Source of the DNA: Zasmidium citrigriseum
Lineage: Eukaryota > Ascomycota > Dothideomycetes > Mycosphaerellales > Mycosphaerellaceae
DNA: 64,000 nt
Reading direction: 5' to 3'
Assembly (NCBI GenBank): GCA_002786025.1
Contig: NHNW01000011.1
Span: 434,001-498,000, forward strand
In this document: positions 43,429 through 53,258 of the stretch, piece by piece
How the letters are laid out: each line of letters opens with the position of its first letter
How positions within the stretch are numbered: position 1 is the stretch's first letter
The notes under the pieces: model-generated
The model's input: only the letters and a program-made list of their open reading frames with translations
Told to the model about the DNA's origin: nothing
Databases searched by the model: none
Translations under genes and position numbers: made by a program

Positions 43429-44415
43429 ATGCCTCCAATCCTCGTCCTAACCTGCCCCTCAGGCAAAATCTCCGCCCACCTCCTCCCCCTTCTCGCCAAC
43501 CACCACCCCGAATACACCCTCCGCCTCGCCGCCCACACCCAAACCTCCGCCACCAAGCTCCAACAATCCTATCCTGAGGCTCAGTTCGTCCAAACAGACC
43601 TAACCTCCCTCCCCTCCTGCCAGACCCTCCTCCACACCGCCACAGCCTGCATCCACATCGGCCCCTCCCTACACTCCCGTGAAAAAGAAATGGGCCTAAA
43701 CATGGTCGACGCCGCCGTTGCCGAAACCCAAAAACCGGGGAGTACTTTCAAGCATTTCATTTTTTCGAGTGTGCTCAACACCCAGCACCGTCAGTTGATG
43801 CAACACGATCTGAAATCCTATATCGAGGAACGACTCATGATCTCGCCTTTAAATTGGACGATCCTCAAACCGACGAATTTCATGGACGCGTATCCAGTGA
43901 TGTTGTTGAGGGATATGGAGACGCCAGTGATTGAAAGGTTGTGGACGCCGGAAGTCCCGAATAGTGTGATTGCTATTCGCGATATTGCGGCGGCGATTGA
44001 GAAAGTGTTGGTTGAAGGCGAGAGGCATTATTTCGCTGAGTACCCTCTCTCTGGGACGCTGCCCATCTCTGATAAAGAGATCATCGAGAAGATTGGTCAG
44101 AGAATTGGGAAGAGTATCGAGATCCGCAAGCCGAGCTATGAAGGTGGAGTTGATCGGTTGATGTTTTTCCTCTTCGGCGAAGGAGAGGGTGAGTTTGAGC
44201 AAGGGGCGGAAGGGGATTTGAGGGGTGACATCTGTCGCGATGGAGCGGAGAGGTTGATTTTGTTTTATTCGAGGAGGGGACTCAAGGGGAGTCCGAATGT
44301 GCTTAGGTGGTTGCTGGGACGGGAGCCGACGAGTGTGGATGAGTGGATCAACTTGCAGTTGGAGGAGGGGGCGGAGATTAGGAGTGCGGCTAGTACAGGG
44401 GCGAAAGTTGGGTGA
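43429..44415 (+). CDS. NmrA-like / atypical SDR family protein
   Basis: A single exon of 328 aa. The Rossmann fold opens with LVLTCPSGKISAHLLPLLA, then a beta-2 (LRLAAHT) and FVQTDLTSL, the order of NmrA and related atypical short-chain dehydrogenases. FKHFIFSSVLNTQH matches the motif preceding the usual active-site region, followed by LKSYIEERLMISPLNWTILKPTNFMD. The glycine-rich dinucleotide loop is unusual: only one Gly where GATGxxG is normal. NAD(P) binding may therefore be altered or lost, as in regulatory members. The C-terminal 60 residues are acidic/Gly-rich then helical. Role unknown: redox sensor or oxidoreductase. Confidence 0.82.
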   Translation: MPPILVLTCPSGKISAHLLPLLANHHPEYTLRLAAHTQTSATKLQQSYPEAQFVQTDLTSLPSCQTLLHTATACIHIGPSLHSREKEMGLNMVDAAVAETQKPGSTFKHFIFSSVLNTQHRQLMQHDLKSYIEERLMISPLNWTILKPTNFMDAYPVMLLRDMETPVIERLWTPEVPNSVIAIRDIAAAIEKVLVEGERHYFAEYPLSGTLPISDKEIIEKIGQRIGKSIEIRKPSYEGGVDRLMFFLFGEGEGEFEQGAEGDLRGDICRDGAERLILFYSRRGLKGSPNVLRWLLGREPTSVDEWINLQLEEGAEIRSAASTGAKVG

Positions 44416-44695
44416 GGGTGCAATGAGTCTCAAATTGTAGATTCTGCTCTATGGCGATTGTAAGCAAAATAGTATTCATATGTCACATTAGGCATACAGG
44501 CGTGGCGTAATCGTATGGTGAAATTTTTGTTTTCCCATTCGTTCCAGCATCAGACATTTCTTCCGGGGGTATCGTCGAGGGTTCCGTCGTAGTTCAATGC
44601 TCCATAATTCATTTTCCCTTGCCTTTGCGCGTCTGTCGCAATTTTCCATCCTGTTTCGTAACGCCCTGAACGCCAAGAATCACAAGCCAGCCCAA

Positions 44696-46844
44696 TCATC
44701 CACTGAAAGACCGGGGCGCATTGACCCATCCCGTCAGTCTATTCGCAACGTCGCTGGCGTATGAACGTGTACAGCAGCCGTCTTCGAGGCGTCCGCTTGC
44801 TGCTACACTTCCGCCGTTGTATGCTCGTGCGGTGCGGTAGTATGCTTCGACGCCGGAGAAACCTGCTGAGGTCTGCTGTTGGAGGAGCTGTTCAAGGCCG
44901 TCTCCAGACGATGTTCCCCGCGTGCCGTCTTTGATCATTTGGGCGATCTCGGTTTGGGGACAGGGGGTTTGGACGACGCCGTTGGAGATGTAGGGGCCTG
45001 TTGTGGGAATGTCGGTTGAGACGTTGTTTTCGTTGCAGGATCCGGTGCTATAATATGTTAGCCCTGTCCAGATGTTCTACAACGGGGTATTCAGACTTAC
45101 CCATTATGACTCTGCATCAATCCAGGATTGAAGACACTGTACTGCGTCGTAATCACGCGAACACATCCCGTCGACTCCTGCATGATGATGGCCAGGATGA
45201 ATCGAGGATCAACGTGACTTGCAGCACCAATTTGCTGAATCGCTGTCTTCATTTCCGAGATTTCGGTATCAGAGTCGTTTGGCACGCCCCATTGGGCGCA
45301 GGACTCTTTCATGTCTGGCTCGTTCGCCGCGAACCTGCGATGACTGTTAGCACGTACGTTCGTTTGGTGAGATAGGGTGGGCTCACATGGTGTCAAAGTC
45401 AATCCAGCGGCTCATAGCTGGCCATCCAGCGGCCGCTGAGCCATCTCCAAGGTATGAGGTGTATACGTCGGTGCTCGAGGAAGAACTTGGGGATGCTGGG
45501 CTGGTTGCGCTCGTGCTACTGAGCGGCACCATCGCAGTACTCGATGTAGCCACAGCAGGGACGCTCAAAGATGTACTGGTGGCCATCGTAGTCATGCTCG
45601 AAGGAATAATGATTGGCGTAGCCTGGAAAGTGCTCGAGGTTACGGCCAGAGCACCATCACATGTAGCCACACAGTACGCGCTTCCAGCCAGCATACTCGG
45701 GCAAGTTGGGGGATTGACGGCTGGGTTCCAGGCCATGAAGGTCTCCACGGCAATTCCATATCGGTCGGCAACACTTGCGCAGTAGTCTCCAGGTACTGCG
45801 ACATACCACTCTGTGCAGCCCGAGACGATGCCGGTCTGTGTAGATGCAGGAGGGGGAGCAGCTGCGGCGCAGGAGCTCGCAGTCACAGACGCCATGGCGA
45901 CGCCGCTGTTGGCAATGACGCTCGACATGGTCGTTGTGCTAGCAAGGGAACTTGCGTCCACGATCGGTATCGAGGAGCTGGAAGAGATAGTACTGGAATC
46001 AGCTGCTGTCTTGCTGGCTGGAACGAATGCGCTTGGAGTCTCTGCTGGCGGCGATGCGGAAGTCGATGGGCCAGGAGAGGAGCTTTCAGAAGTAACGTCC
46101 GTGGCGTAGCCGTTCGCTCTGGGGGTGCTCGAGTCCGTCTCCGTTATCACGTCGATTGTAGTGTGGGTCACAACGACGACACGTTCACGTGTTGCCGATC
46201 CTGTCCCTTCCGTGTAGGTCAAAGTCGCTTTGTTCAATTCCGTCAGCGTAATAAGACCTGCGTGGGCGACAGTCGCATTCGCAGTGGTGTTCGATGGGAT
46301 AGTCGTAGTTGAGTTCAATGGCAAAGTTCCGTTGATCGTGCTGTTCGAGCTGGTCCCATTCAAGGCTGGGATATGGCTCGGCGCTGCTGTCGCAAGCGAC
46401 GGTGAAGAAGCTGTGGTGGTTGATTCGTTTGGACAAATACCGTAGCCACGCAGAATGGTCTCGCACTTCGACGATGTCGAATCGTATTTGGCTTCGGGGT
46501 CGGATAGTTGGATTCCATGCTTCGTAGCTATATCACTGCAATCTTCGTCTGCAAGAGAGTCAGCTGCTTTCATGTGCGTCAGCCTGTGATTCATACCTTC
46601 GCTTGGTGAATATGTTGAGGAGCACGTGGGTGTCGTATCGGTCGTGGTCGGGGTTCTGGCATCTGTAGAAGTTTGCGTTATCCCAGATATCGATGAATTC
46701 GTATACTGACGTTTGGAAAGGTGAGAACGGGCAACGGGCTTTGCGACTGCTGTGCCAGCAAGCAGGGCAAGGGGGAGAAGCTACAATACGTTAGTCGATG
46801 ATTTTGAACGATTGAGGTCGAACACTTACGTTCTGCACGAGCAT
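44696..46844 (-). CDS. secreted LysM protein with lytic-transglycosylase-like (GH23-like) domain
   Basis: Five exons (46830-46844, 46597-46780, 45387-46548, 45101-45334, 44696-45047) give 648 aa; introns are 48-53 nt. Exon 1 is five codons, and splicing yields the signal peptide MLVQNLLPLALLAGTAVA. A degenerate LysM-like unit (CSDIATKHGIQLSD ... GYGICP) lies at about 69-105. A Ser/Thr linker follows, then a clear LysM at about 312-360 (WYVAVPGDYCASVADRYGIA, FMAWNP, YCVATC). A second linker leads to the C-terminal domain (about 450-645). There PRFILAIIMQESTGCVRV supplies the Glu of lytic transglycosylases, NPGLMQSH matches their GLMQ motif, and ARAYNGG matches AYNAG. It probably binds chitin or peptidoglycan and may cleave peptidoglycan. 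Confidence 0.88.
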
Positions 46845-47058
46845 TTTGGACTGATCGTCGCCTCCGCGAGATCAATGTCCGTCGATGCTGTGCTGAGGAA
46901 ATGGGGAGAGCAGCAGAGGTGCAAGATTTAGGCCCGTTCGGCAGCACAAGACAGCGTTGACGATTCCTCCGACGGGTATGCGAGCGAGAGCGCACCCTGC
47001 CCCTTCGCAGCACAACGTATACGTGCAAGATGGAAACCCGGTTGGCAGCACGCGGTTG

Positions 47059-47075
47059 TGCCTCTTTGCGTCGCA
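47059..47075. repeat. direct repeat, copy 1 (17 bp)
   Basis: TGCCTCTTTGCGTCGCA, identical to the copy at 47159-47175. The copies start exactly 100 bp apart. They lie about 215 and 315 bp upstream of the LysM gene ATG, so they could be duplicated promoter elements. Confidence 0.9.
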
Positions 47076-47158
47076 CTTTATATGTTGTATACTGCAGCAG
47101 GATACGCCTCGTCCTGTAGCACGTGTTCGGTGTATGAAATCGTTCAACAGTAGTCTTA

Positions 47159-47175
47159 TGCCTCTTTGCGTCGCA
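47159..47175. repeat. direct repeat, copy 2 (17 bp)
   Basis: This is the second exact copy of TGCCTCTTTGCGTCGCA. Flanking bases do not extend the match, so this is a short element rather than a recent segmental duplication. Confidence 0.9.
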
Positions 47176-48811
47176 ACTCTTCAAATCCCTGCGGATTTTT
47201 GCTCGTGATGGGGTATTATGGGATCAATGAGACAGTACTCAGCTTTCAATTGTCATTCACCACAAACAGCCCTCCATGTGATATGATTTCTCGTCTTTCT
47301 TCTTGCAATGTGCTTCTTGATTTTCTTCGATCGTCGTGCAGACGGGTGCGTGCGGTGTGGAGATATGCAGGTACTCTTAGGCTTGTGTTCGATATGCGAG
47401 CGAGCGCGGGTACAACCAGGAGGTAGGGTACTCTGTACAACGTTGATTATGTGAGTACAGGGATCTGTGATACAGAGACAATAGTGATCTGTAGCAGGGA
47501 TGGTCAGACAACAGGGATCATATTCGAGATATAGTCAGCCTTATGCACGGCGTTGAGGCCGATGTTTTCTGTTTAGGCGGTTGGCGTTGTCCCGAGAACA
47601 ACAAGCGTGCCGCGAGGGAGTGTCGAATGCAAGGACGGACTCAGAAGCGCCAATGGGTGGTCTCTGCCTCTTCAGCTAGAGGCGTTTGGCTGACGATCAG
47701 GACGGCACTTGTCTCGATGGGTCTCTTGCAGGAACTCACCAGGAACGGCACGCCCGTCTCAAGATGCTCGGCACGCTATCTGATTGATCATCCCGTCATC
47801 TTTGCGGCGTCCAAATGTGATCTTGAGATGGTTGTACAACAATTGGATGACGAGCGGGACTGACCCTTAGTGAAGCAAACTCGGCAGCAAGACTCTCTGG
47901 TCCATTTGGATGCCTGCAGTTCCTGTTCAATTGTGCCAGGCATTCTTTCCACTTGTTGCCATGCAGAGTTGGCGAAACTCCACAGCGAAGTGCTGTTGTC
48001 TGCTCTGCCGTTCCGTGGCGTTTAGACTTTGAGCTATGGCCAGTGCCATGCTGTGTGGATTCGTGGCTCTGGTTCTCTGGATTGGCGTGTGTTCATCTCC
48101 GGGCACCTGCAGCCATACTCTTTCTGGGTCTCGCAGAAGCTACTGTCCACATGTCCACGGTCGAATTTGATTAAGGTTGATGTTTGCTGGAGATGGATGC
48201 ATCGACGGCAGAACAGCCGAATACCGAGCCGCGTTGCAACATGCGGCCACCCAACGGCCTTGCGTGTTTGTTTGCAATGATCGCCCACACGCTCGCCGTC
48301 GAATTGTAACCGCCGGTGGTTGTCCTGTGCGTCCTCACGCCTTTCCGTTTCGAGGCCTTGAAAAAGGACCTAGAGTTACGACGGTCAGCAGCACCGCGTG
48401 GGTTTGATAATCGTTGGTGTGGACAACGCCAGCGAAGAGAAGAGAAGGTGTGAGGAATCTGGCCCTTTCCGGGTCTTGCGGGACTCGTCGAGACTCGAAC
48501 GGGAGTTCGCAGCTGCATGTTGGTGGGGTGTGTCATCTATGAGTGCGGGTGTGTAGTACGAGATCTGCTGTGGTCCGACTTGGCGGCCTTCAAACGGGTG
48601 TGCAGAATGAAGCGATGGTGCTGGCAGCGTGTGGTATAAAGGGTGGCATTACCACGTATTTCAAAACGTTGCAGTCCTACTGAGCCTGTCATGAGGGTTC
48701 GATCTTTCTCGTGCCACCGATGTCGAGAGACAGGCGGGATCTGGGTCTGGTCACCGTCAGCGCATGAGACGTCCACGACCAAGGTCGCGAATACTCCTTT
48801 CGTTACTCGTA

Positions 48812-49575
48812 TCAGAGCGCAGTTAGGCCTGTCACTACGGCAACATCAGTCACCTTGCCTCCGTTGAAGCCCTCGAGATCGAAGGGACAGCAACTTGCGG
48901 CGGCGACAATATCTTTCAAGGCTTCAAATTCGATGTAATCGCCCGCTTTGCTGCTACCCAGTGGCTTCAGAGTATAGTTCGGCGTGTTTTGGAAGATGTT
49001 GAAGGGATCTAGATCGACTCTGCATAAGTAATTGATCTTCGAGATGGCAATGGCAGCGCTTGCCTGTCACTTCCAGATAACTCTTCATTCCGTATGGCTC
49101 CATGACCTCGGCGATGTTGCTGGCACAGCTACGATGGTTCTTGATGCCCCGTTTGGTATACATCTCCGGGAAGCAACTCATGAAGGTCATGTCATGGGTC
49201 TTGACAGTGTCGTCAGTGATCTTTAGGATTGGCTCGTCCTTGTTTGTCCAGAGACACTCTCCGATAGCTGGTGTAGCGCCTGACAGGTGAAAGCTGGGGC
49301 AATCGTTAGTCGCAGCTCTGGTGCAGCGGTACAGGCAGGTGGTCCAACCGTGTATATGCCATACTCAGCTTCTCGACCAAGCCCGTATTTTGAACCCAAG
49401 CGGCGAAATCGACCACTTGCTCGCCATATAAGTCGACCACCCGAAAGCGATCGCCTTTCTTGACCTCAAATGCGAAGCCATGGCTGGCCTTGACAATGTG
49501 CGTCTGGGGTTTGGAGCTGGCAGCTTGTGCTTGCCCGTTCGTCTCCATCAAGGTTGCTGGTTGGGGGAATGCCAT
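48812..49575 (-). CDS. DUF1989 (urea-carboxylase-associated) family protein
   Basis: Three exons (49349-49575, 49064-49293, 48812-49017) give 220 aa. The start is the ATG at 49575, MAFPQPATLMETNG. Family blocks are KASHGFAFEVKKGDRFRVVD, GEQVVDFAAWV, EKLSMAYTRFHLSG (across intron 1), DTVKTHDMTFMSCFPEMY, RGIKNHRSCASNIAEV and DPFNIFQNTPNYTLKP. DUF1989 proteins are related to aminomethyltransferase-like UCA proteins and often accompany urea or amide catabolism in bacteria; the fungal role is not known to me. Intron 2 appears to be a rare GC-AG intron (ACAG|GCAAGC). Its acceptor is the AG at 49018-49019, because the AG two bases earlier in the transcript gives an immediate stop. This exon join is less certain than the rest. 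Confidence 0.85.
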
Positions 49576-50377
49576 ACTGATCTCCACTGATAAAGACGTA
49601 AAAGGCCTGTGAGATCTCTTCTCGCGGAGCTTTGCAGCACCCCAATGTCAAAGATAGATGCTCATGATTCTCCGCCGCGAAAGCGAGATGAGCATTATTG
49701 GCGGTCGTCATAGGCAGAGCCGGAGTGGGTACGGTCGACCGGGAGGCGTGAGGATCCATCTGTTCGCAGCATCGCAGAACATTGTGTCCGTCAACAATCC
49801 ATGGTAATTTGGCAGCATGACCGGCGGTTGCTCGCGGCCCGTGGAATGATACAGTGCCAATGTGTGGTTCATAGCATGGCTATTTCCATTCACTCACAAC
49901 AACAAGGTCCGGTCGAAGCTTTGGATCAAAATGCTTGGCGGGGGCGATGACGTGCAGCGTAGGCCAGACCTAGCATGCCTGCTTGAGTGGTCCAGGGCGC
50001 TCTGCGTGCGTACGTGCATGTGATGACCGAAAAGCCTGCGCCGACTGTTTCTTGTTCTGTCCATCCTGGCGCCGTCGTGGAGGAATCTGCTGCGGCTCTT
50101 GACTCCCTCAAGTTGGCCTCATCATGCAAAGGCCACTCCGCGGCCGTTGAAACGCCAGAGCAACAGGTGGTTTCCCAATGCTAGGGCCCAGGCAAGAGCC
50201 GGACTCGGAGCCTTTCGCCAGACATTCTTACCCAGCCTGAGGCAGCGCGCCCAGTCGCAGATATACCGCTACCTCGTTGCTCGCCAGCTGCGCAAGCAAC
50301 ACAAGCGCCGCATCGGGAGTCCGCTCGTCCGTCGACATCCGCCCTCGAACGATGGGCCGCGACTGGAGCACCGGAAC
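49576..50377. promoter_or_regulatory. divergent promoter region, DUF1989 gene and APP1
   Basis: This 0.8-kb gap separates two genes transcribed apart. The APP1 frame is open from 50099 to its ATG at 50378 without a stop, so some of this may be 5' coding exon. A second open frame (49987-50184) begins with ATG but ends at a stop after 65 codons. No specific element identified. Confidence 0.4.
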
Positions 50378-53119
50378 ATGGCCTACTCGGGATCCGGTAG
50401 CAGCAGCACCTATGGAGACTATGGGGGCTTTCGTGCGGAAGGGAGAGAGCCAGGGGCAAGGAGAAAGAAGCTAGCAGGATACTTGAAAGCTGCCAACGAG
50501 CTCAGGCAGAACTACTTCAGTGCAGATGGGACCAGAGAGAGTCATGGCCCGGAGGATGGGCCAGGGGCTTTTCCAGATGCCGCCGTTGTACGGAGTGGCA
50601 ATGAGGAGATGATACTATTCCCTAGCTATGCCAGGAAACATGTCAAGACACAGCCTAGGAAAGCAGCTACGCCGGGGCGTGAGATGACGGAGGAAGAGTT
50701 CTGGAGACGTGAGTGGGACAAGCATGAGGACATAAATGCTATAGTGGATGTCGACGTTCGAGGATGGATATACACACCACCCAGAGGGCAGAACACTCGC
50801 AAGCAAAGGCTACTTATTGGACTTGCCAGGCAACTTTCCGGAATACCCGCTCCCCCAACGAACAGGCCTGGTGGATCGAACGAATCGAGTGTGGTGCCCA
50901 GCAGGGCTTCCAGTCCATCGAGAATGCAAGAGCAGGAATTGATCAATCTTGAAGCTGAGAACATTGTCCGCAAAGGACGGCAAGAGGAGAGCTATGCTAG
51001 CAGAGGTGCTTTCTCGGAAAAGCCAAGCCAGGCAAAGGACACGGACAGCATATACGGCGGAAGCACGTACAGCTTTGACATGTCTGACAGAGGCCGTCAG
51101 AGAGCCTCAGTCGCAAGCACAGTCTCGTCCCAGGATTCAGACTCCGGTCCACCGACTCCAGTCCAGAAGAGACAGTCCTGGGCTCAACCTGCAAAGATGA
51201 GCTCCTCTGAGCTTGATGTTGCCAATAAGCATTTGCTTACTCGTCTGAAACCGTTCATGGCCAACCCTCTAGCAAACACCCCTATCAGCGCTTTCTTCTA
51301 CAACGAATCGGCATCAAGGCAGCAGACTGTCTATACGGACAACTCTGGACACTTCACGTTTCGCGCAGCTTTGGATTTCATCCCAACTCATGTGAGGGTG
51401 CTGGCCGGCGAGAAGCTTTCTGCAACTGAAGAGGTCATCATCACATCTCCCCAAGGTGTCAGTTTGATCAGTGACATAGATGACACGATCAAACACTCTG
51501 CGATCAGTGCCGGAGCCAGGGAGATCTTTCGAAACGCCTTCATTCGAGAGCTTGGTGACTTGACCATCGATGGCGTGCGAGAGTGGTACAACACACTCCA
51601 CGACATGGGCGTGAAGATTCATTACGTATCAAACTCGCCCTGGCAAATGTACCCTGTGCTCACAAGCTTCTTCAAGTTGGCGCATCTACCCAAAGGCTCG
51701 TTCCATCTGAAGCAGTACAGTGGTATGCTGCAGGGGATCTTCGAGCCGGTTGCGGAGCGCAAGAAGTCATCTCTCGACAAGATCATGCGTGACTTTCCTG
51801 ACCGGAAGTTCGTACTGGTGGGCGATAGCGGAGAGGCGGATCTCGAGATCTACACAGAGACTGCACTGGACAACCCAGGACGAATTCTGGGAATCTTCAT
51901 CCGAGATGTTACCACGACAGTCAAGACGGGCTACTTTGATTCTAACAATAGTCCAGGCGGCAGCAAGAACCATTCTCGCAATCATTCACGAAACAAAAGT
52001 GGAGGTGGAGATGCACTGGCCATGTCCAAACGCCTCACACGTCCCGATGATATCCGCAACGACGACGCTGATCTCCAGGCTGCAATCGCTGCCTCGCTAC
52101 AAGACATGGAGGAAGAGGCTCGCGTTGCGCGGAGATCGATTAATCCAGACGCACTGCCCACACCAACCATGCAAGCCCGCAGGAAAAGTCCCAGACCATT
52201 GCCAAAGCTGCCAGCTCGACCACCAGCACCATCTGATCCACATGAAGAAGACCTAATCGACTTCTCAGATCCACCTCCCTCAAAATCTTGGCTCGAGCCG
52301 CCTGCGAGGAAGCCATCGCCAAGTCAGCACTCGGCTGTGACCCAGGGTCAAAGGCCGTCGCCATCCCCGCCACCGCCGCCCAAGCCAGCAGGTCTTCGAA
52401 CTCATACACCAGATCAACGATCTGCATCACCCGACAATGGTTTCAAACCACCACCACCTCGGCCTCGGAAACCATCGAGCGCGGTCAAGCCCACCAATCT
52501 TCCTCAGTTACAGACGCATCAACCGTCTCCACTTTCTCAAGTCACCAGGCAAGAGTCGACCAAGAAGATTCCCCCAGCATTGCCTGCCAGGCCACGAACA
52601 TACCGAGAGTGGACCAAGGAGACCATCTCGAAAGCTCTCCCGTCCCCCAAACTTCCGCCAGAAGGAAGATGGCAAGGTGATCAGGGTTATGGCATGCCGA
52701 GGCCGCTCACTAGCAGGAGTAACACGAGCAGAAGTCAGCCAACGTCACCTCTTGCGCGGCCGATGACGTCGGCGAAGTCATTCGAGGACTTGAATCTCCC
52801 AGACGCTGCGATGAATCAACCAATACCACCACCTCCGCCACGGCGTAACATCTCCTCCTACGCCCTCAACGCTCGACGGCCATCATCGCACAGGCGGTCT
52901 GGTACGTGGAGCGATGACGGCATGGGAAGTCCTGGCGAAGGCTTGAGCAAGAAAGAGTACTTGTGGCAACAACGCTGGGCACGAGCAAAGAATGTTCTGG
53001 AGAGGAACGGCGTCACGCTTCGAACCTGGAGAGTAGGGAGCGACGTTGCTGACATCTGCGTAAAGCTTGTTGAGATGGAAATGAGGAAGATCGAAAAGGA
53101 CCGGAAGAACAATCAATAA
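50378..53119 (+). CDS. APP1: phosphatidate phosphatase APP1 (actin patch protein)
   Basis: A single exon of 913 aa from the ATG at 50378, the start that gives the family N-terminus AEGREPGARRKKLAGYLKAA. App1 is a Mg-dependent phosphatidate phosphatase of the HAD-like DxDxT class, acting at cortical actin patches in endocytosis. Catalytic motif: D366-I-D368-D-T370 in SLISDIDDTIKHS, with KIHYVSNSPWQMYPVL and FVLVGDSGEADLEIY as the later HAD motifs. At about residues 560-580 DDADLQAAIAASLQDMEEE resembles a ubiquitin-interacting motif. The C-terminal third is a chain of Pro-rich SH3-binding runs (PRPLPKLPARPPAP, PPPPPRR), as in yeast App1, which binds actin-patch SH3 proteins. A final helix (EYLWQQRWARAKNVLERNGV) closes the protein. 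Confidence 0.93.
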   Translation: MAYSGSGSSSTYGDYGGFRAEGREPGARRKKLAGYLKAANELRQNYFSADGTRESHGPEDGPGAFPDAAVVRSGNEEMILFPSYARKHVKTQPRKAATPGREMTEEEFWRREWDKHEDINAIVDVDVRGWIYTPPRGQNTRKQRLLIGLARQLSGIPAPPTNRPGGSNESSVVPSRASSPSRMQEQELINLEAENIVRKGRQEESYASRGAFSEKPSQAKDTDSIYGGSTYSFDMSDRGRQRASVASTVSSQDSDSGPPTPVQKRQSWAQPAKMSSSELDVANKHLLTRLKPFMANPLANTPISAFFYNESASRQQTVYTDNSGHFTFRAALDFIPTHVRVLAGEKLSATEEVIITSPQGVSLISDIDDTIKHSAISAGAREIFRNAFIRELGDLTIDGVREWYNTLHDMGVKIHYVSNSPWQMYPVLTSFFKLAHLPKGSFHLKQYSGMLQGIFEPVAERKKSSLDKIMRDFPDRKFVLVGDSGEADLEIYTETALDNPGRILGIFIRDVTTTVKTGYFDSNNSPGGSKNHSRNHSRNKSGGGDALAMSKRLTRPDDIRNDDADLQAAIAASLQDMEEEARVARRSINPDALPTPTMQARRKSPRPLPKLPARPPAPSDPHEEDLIDFSDPPPSKSWLEPPARKPSPSQHSAVTQGQRPSPSPPPPPKPAGLRTHTPDQRSASPDNGFKPPPPRPRKPSSAVKPTNLPQLQTHQPSPLSQVTRQESTKKIPPALPARPRTYREWTKETISKALPSPKLPPEGRWQGDQGYGMPRPLTSRSNTSRSQPTSPLARPMTSAKSFEDLNLPDAAMNQPIPPPPPRRNISSYALNARRPSSHRRSGTWSDDGMGSPGEGLSKKEYLWQQRWARAKNVLERNGVTLRTWRVGSDVADICVKLVEMEMRKIEKDRKNNQ

Positions 53120-53258
53120 AGATGCCTCGAGCACAATGCATAGCGGCGGCGACAGAACGGAATTTTGATAGGATAGAGGGCCGTTTGTTTGAAGGTCGTT
53201 TGATACCCATGGGTTACCGTTTTGCCATAGGAAAAAGTATGCAATACTCATCACCAAC

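Larger units (their letters stand above)
46845..48811. other. long intergenic region with a duplicated 17-bp element
   Basis: 2 kb with no supportable gene. The first part is the promoter of the LysM gene and holds two exact copies of a 17-bp sequence (47059-47075 and 47159-47175). A plus-strand frame at 47543-47863 ends in an ankyrin-like sounding stretch, but this is too short and weak to call. Confidence 0.4.

Noticed and set aside
47543..47863. Frame ending in an ankyrin-like stretch (ASKCDLEMVVQQL)
   Set aside because: Only one partial repeat-like segment, no further ankyrin units, and no splice model.
48421..48540. tRNA-like B-box on the minus strand (GTTCGAGTC)
   Set aside because: The flanking arms do not pair as a T stem and no A-box or cloverleaf can be built.
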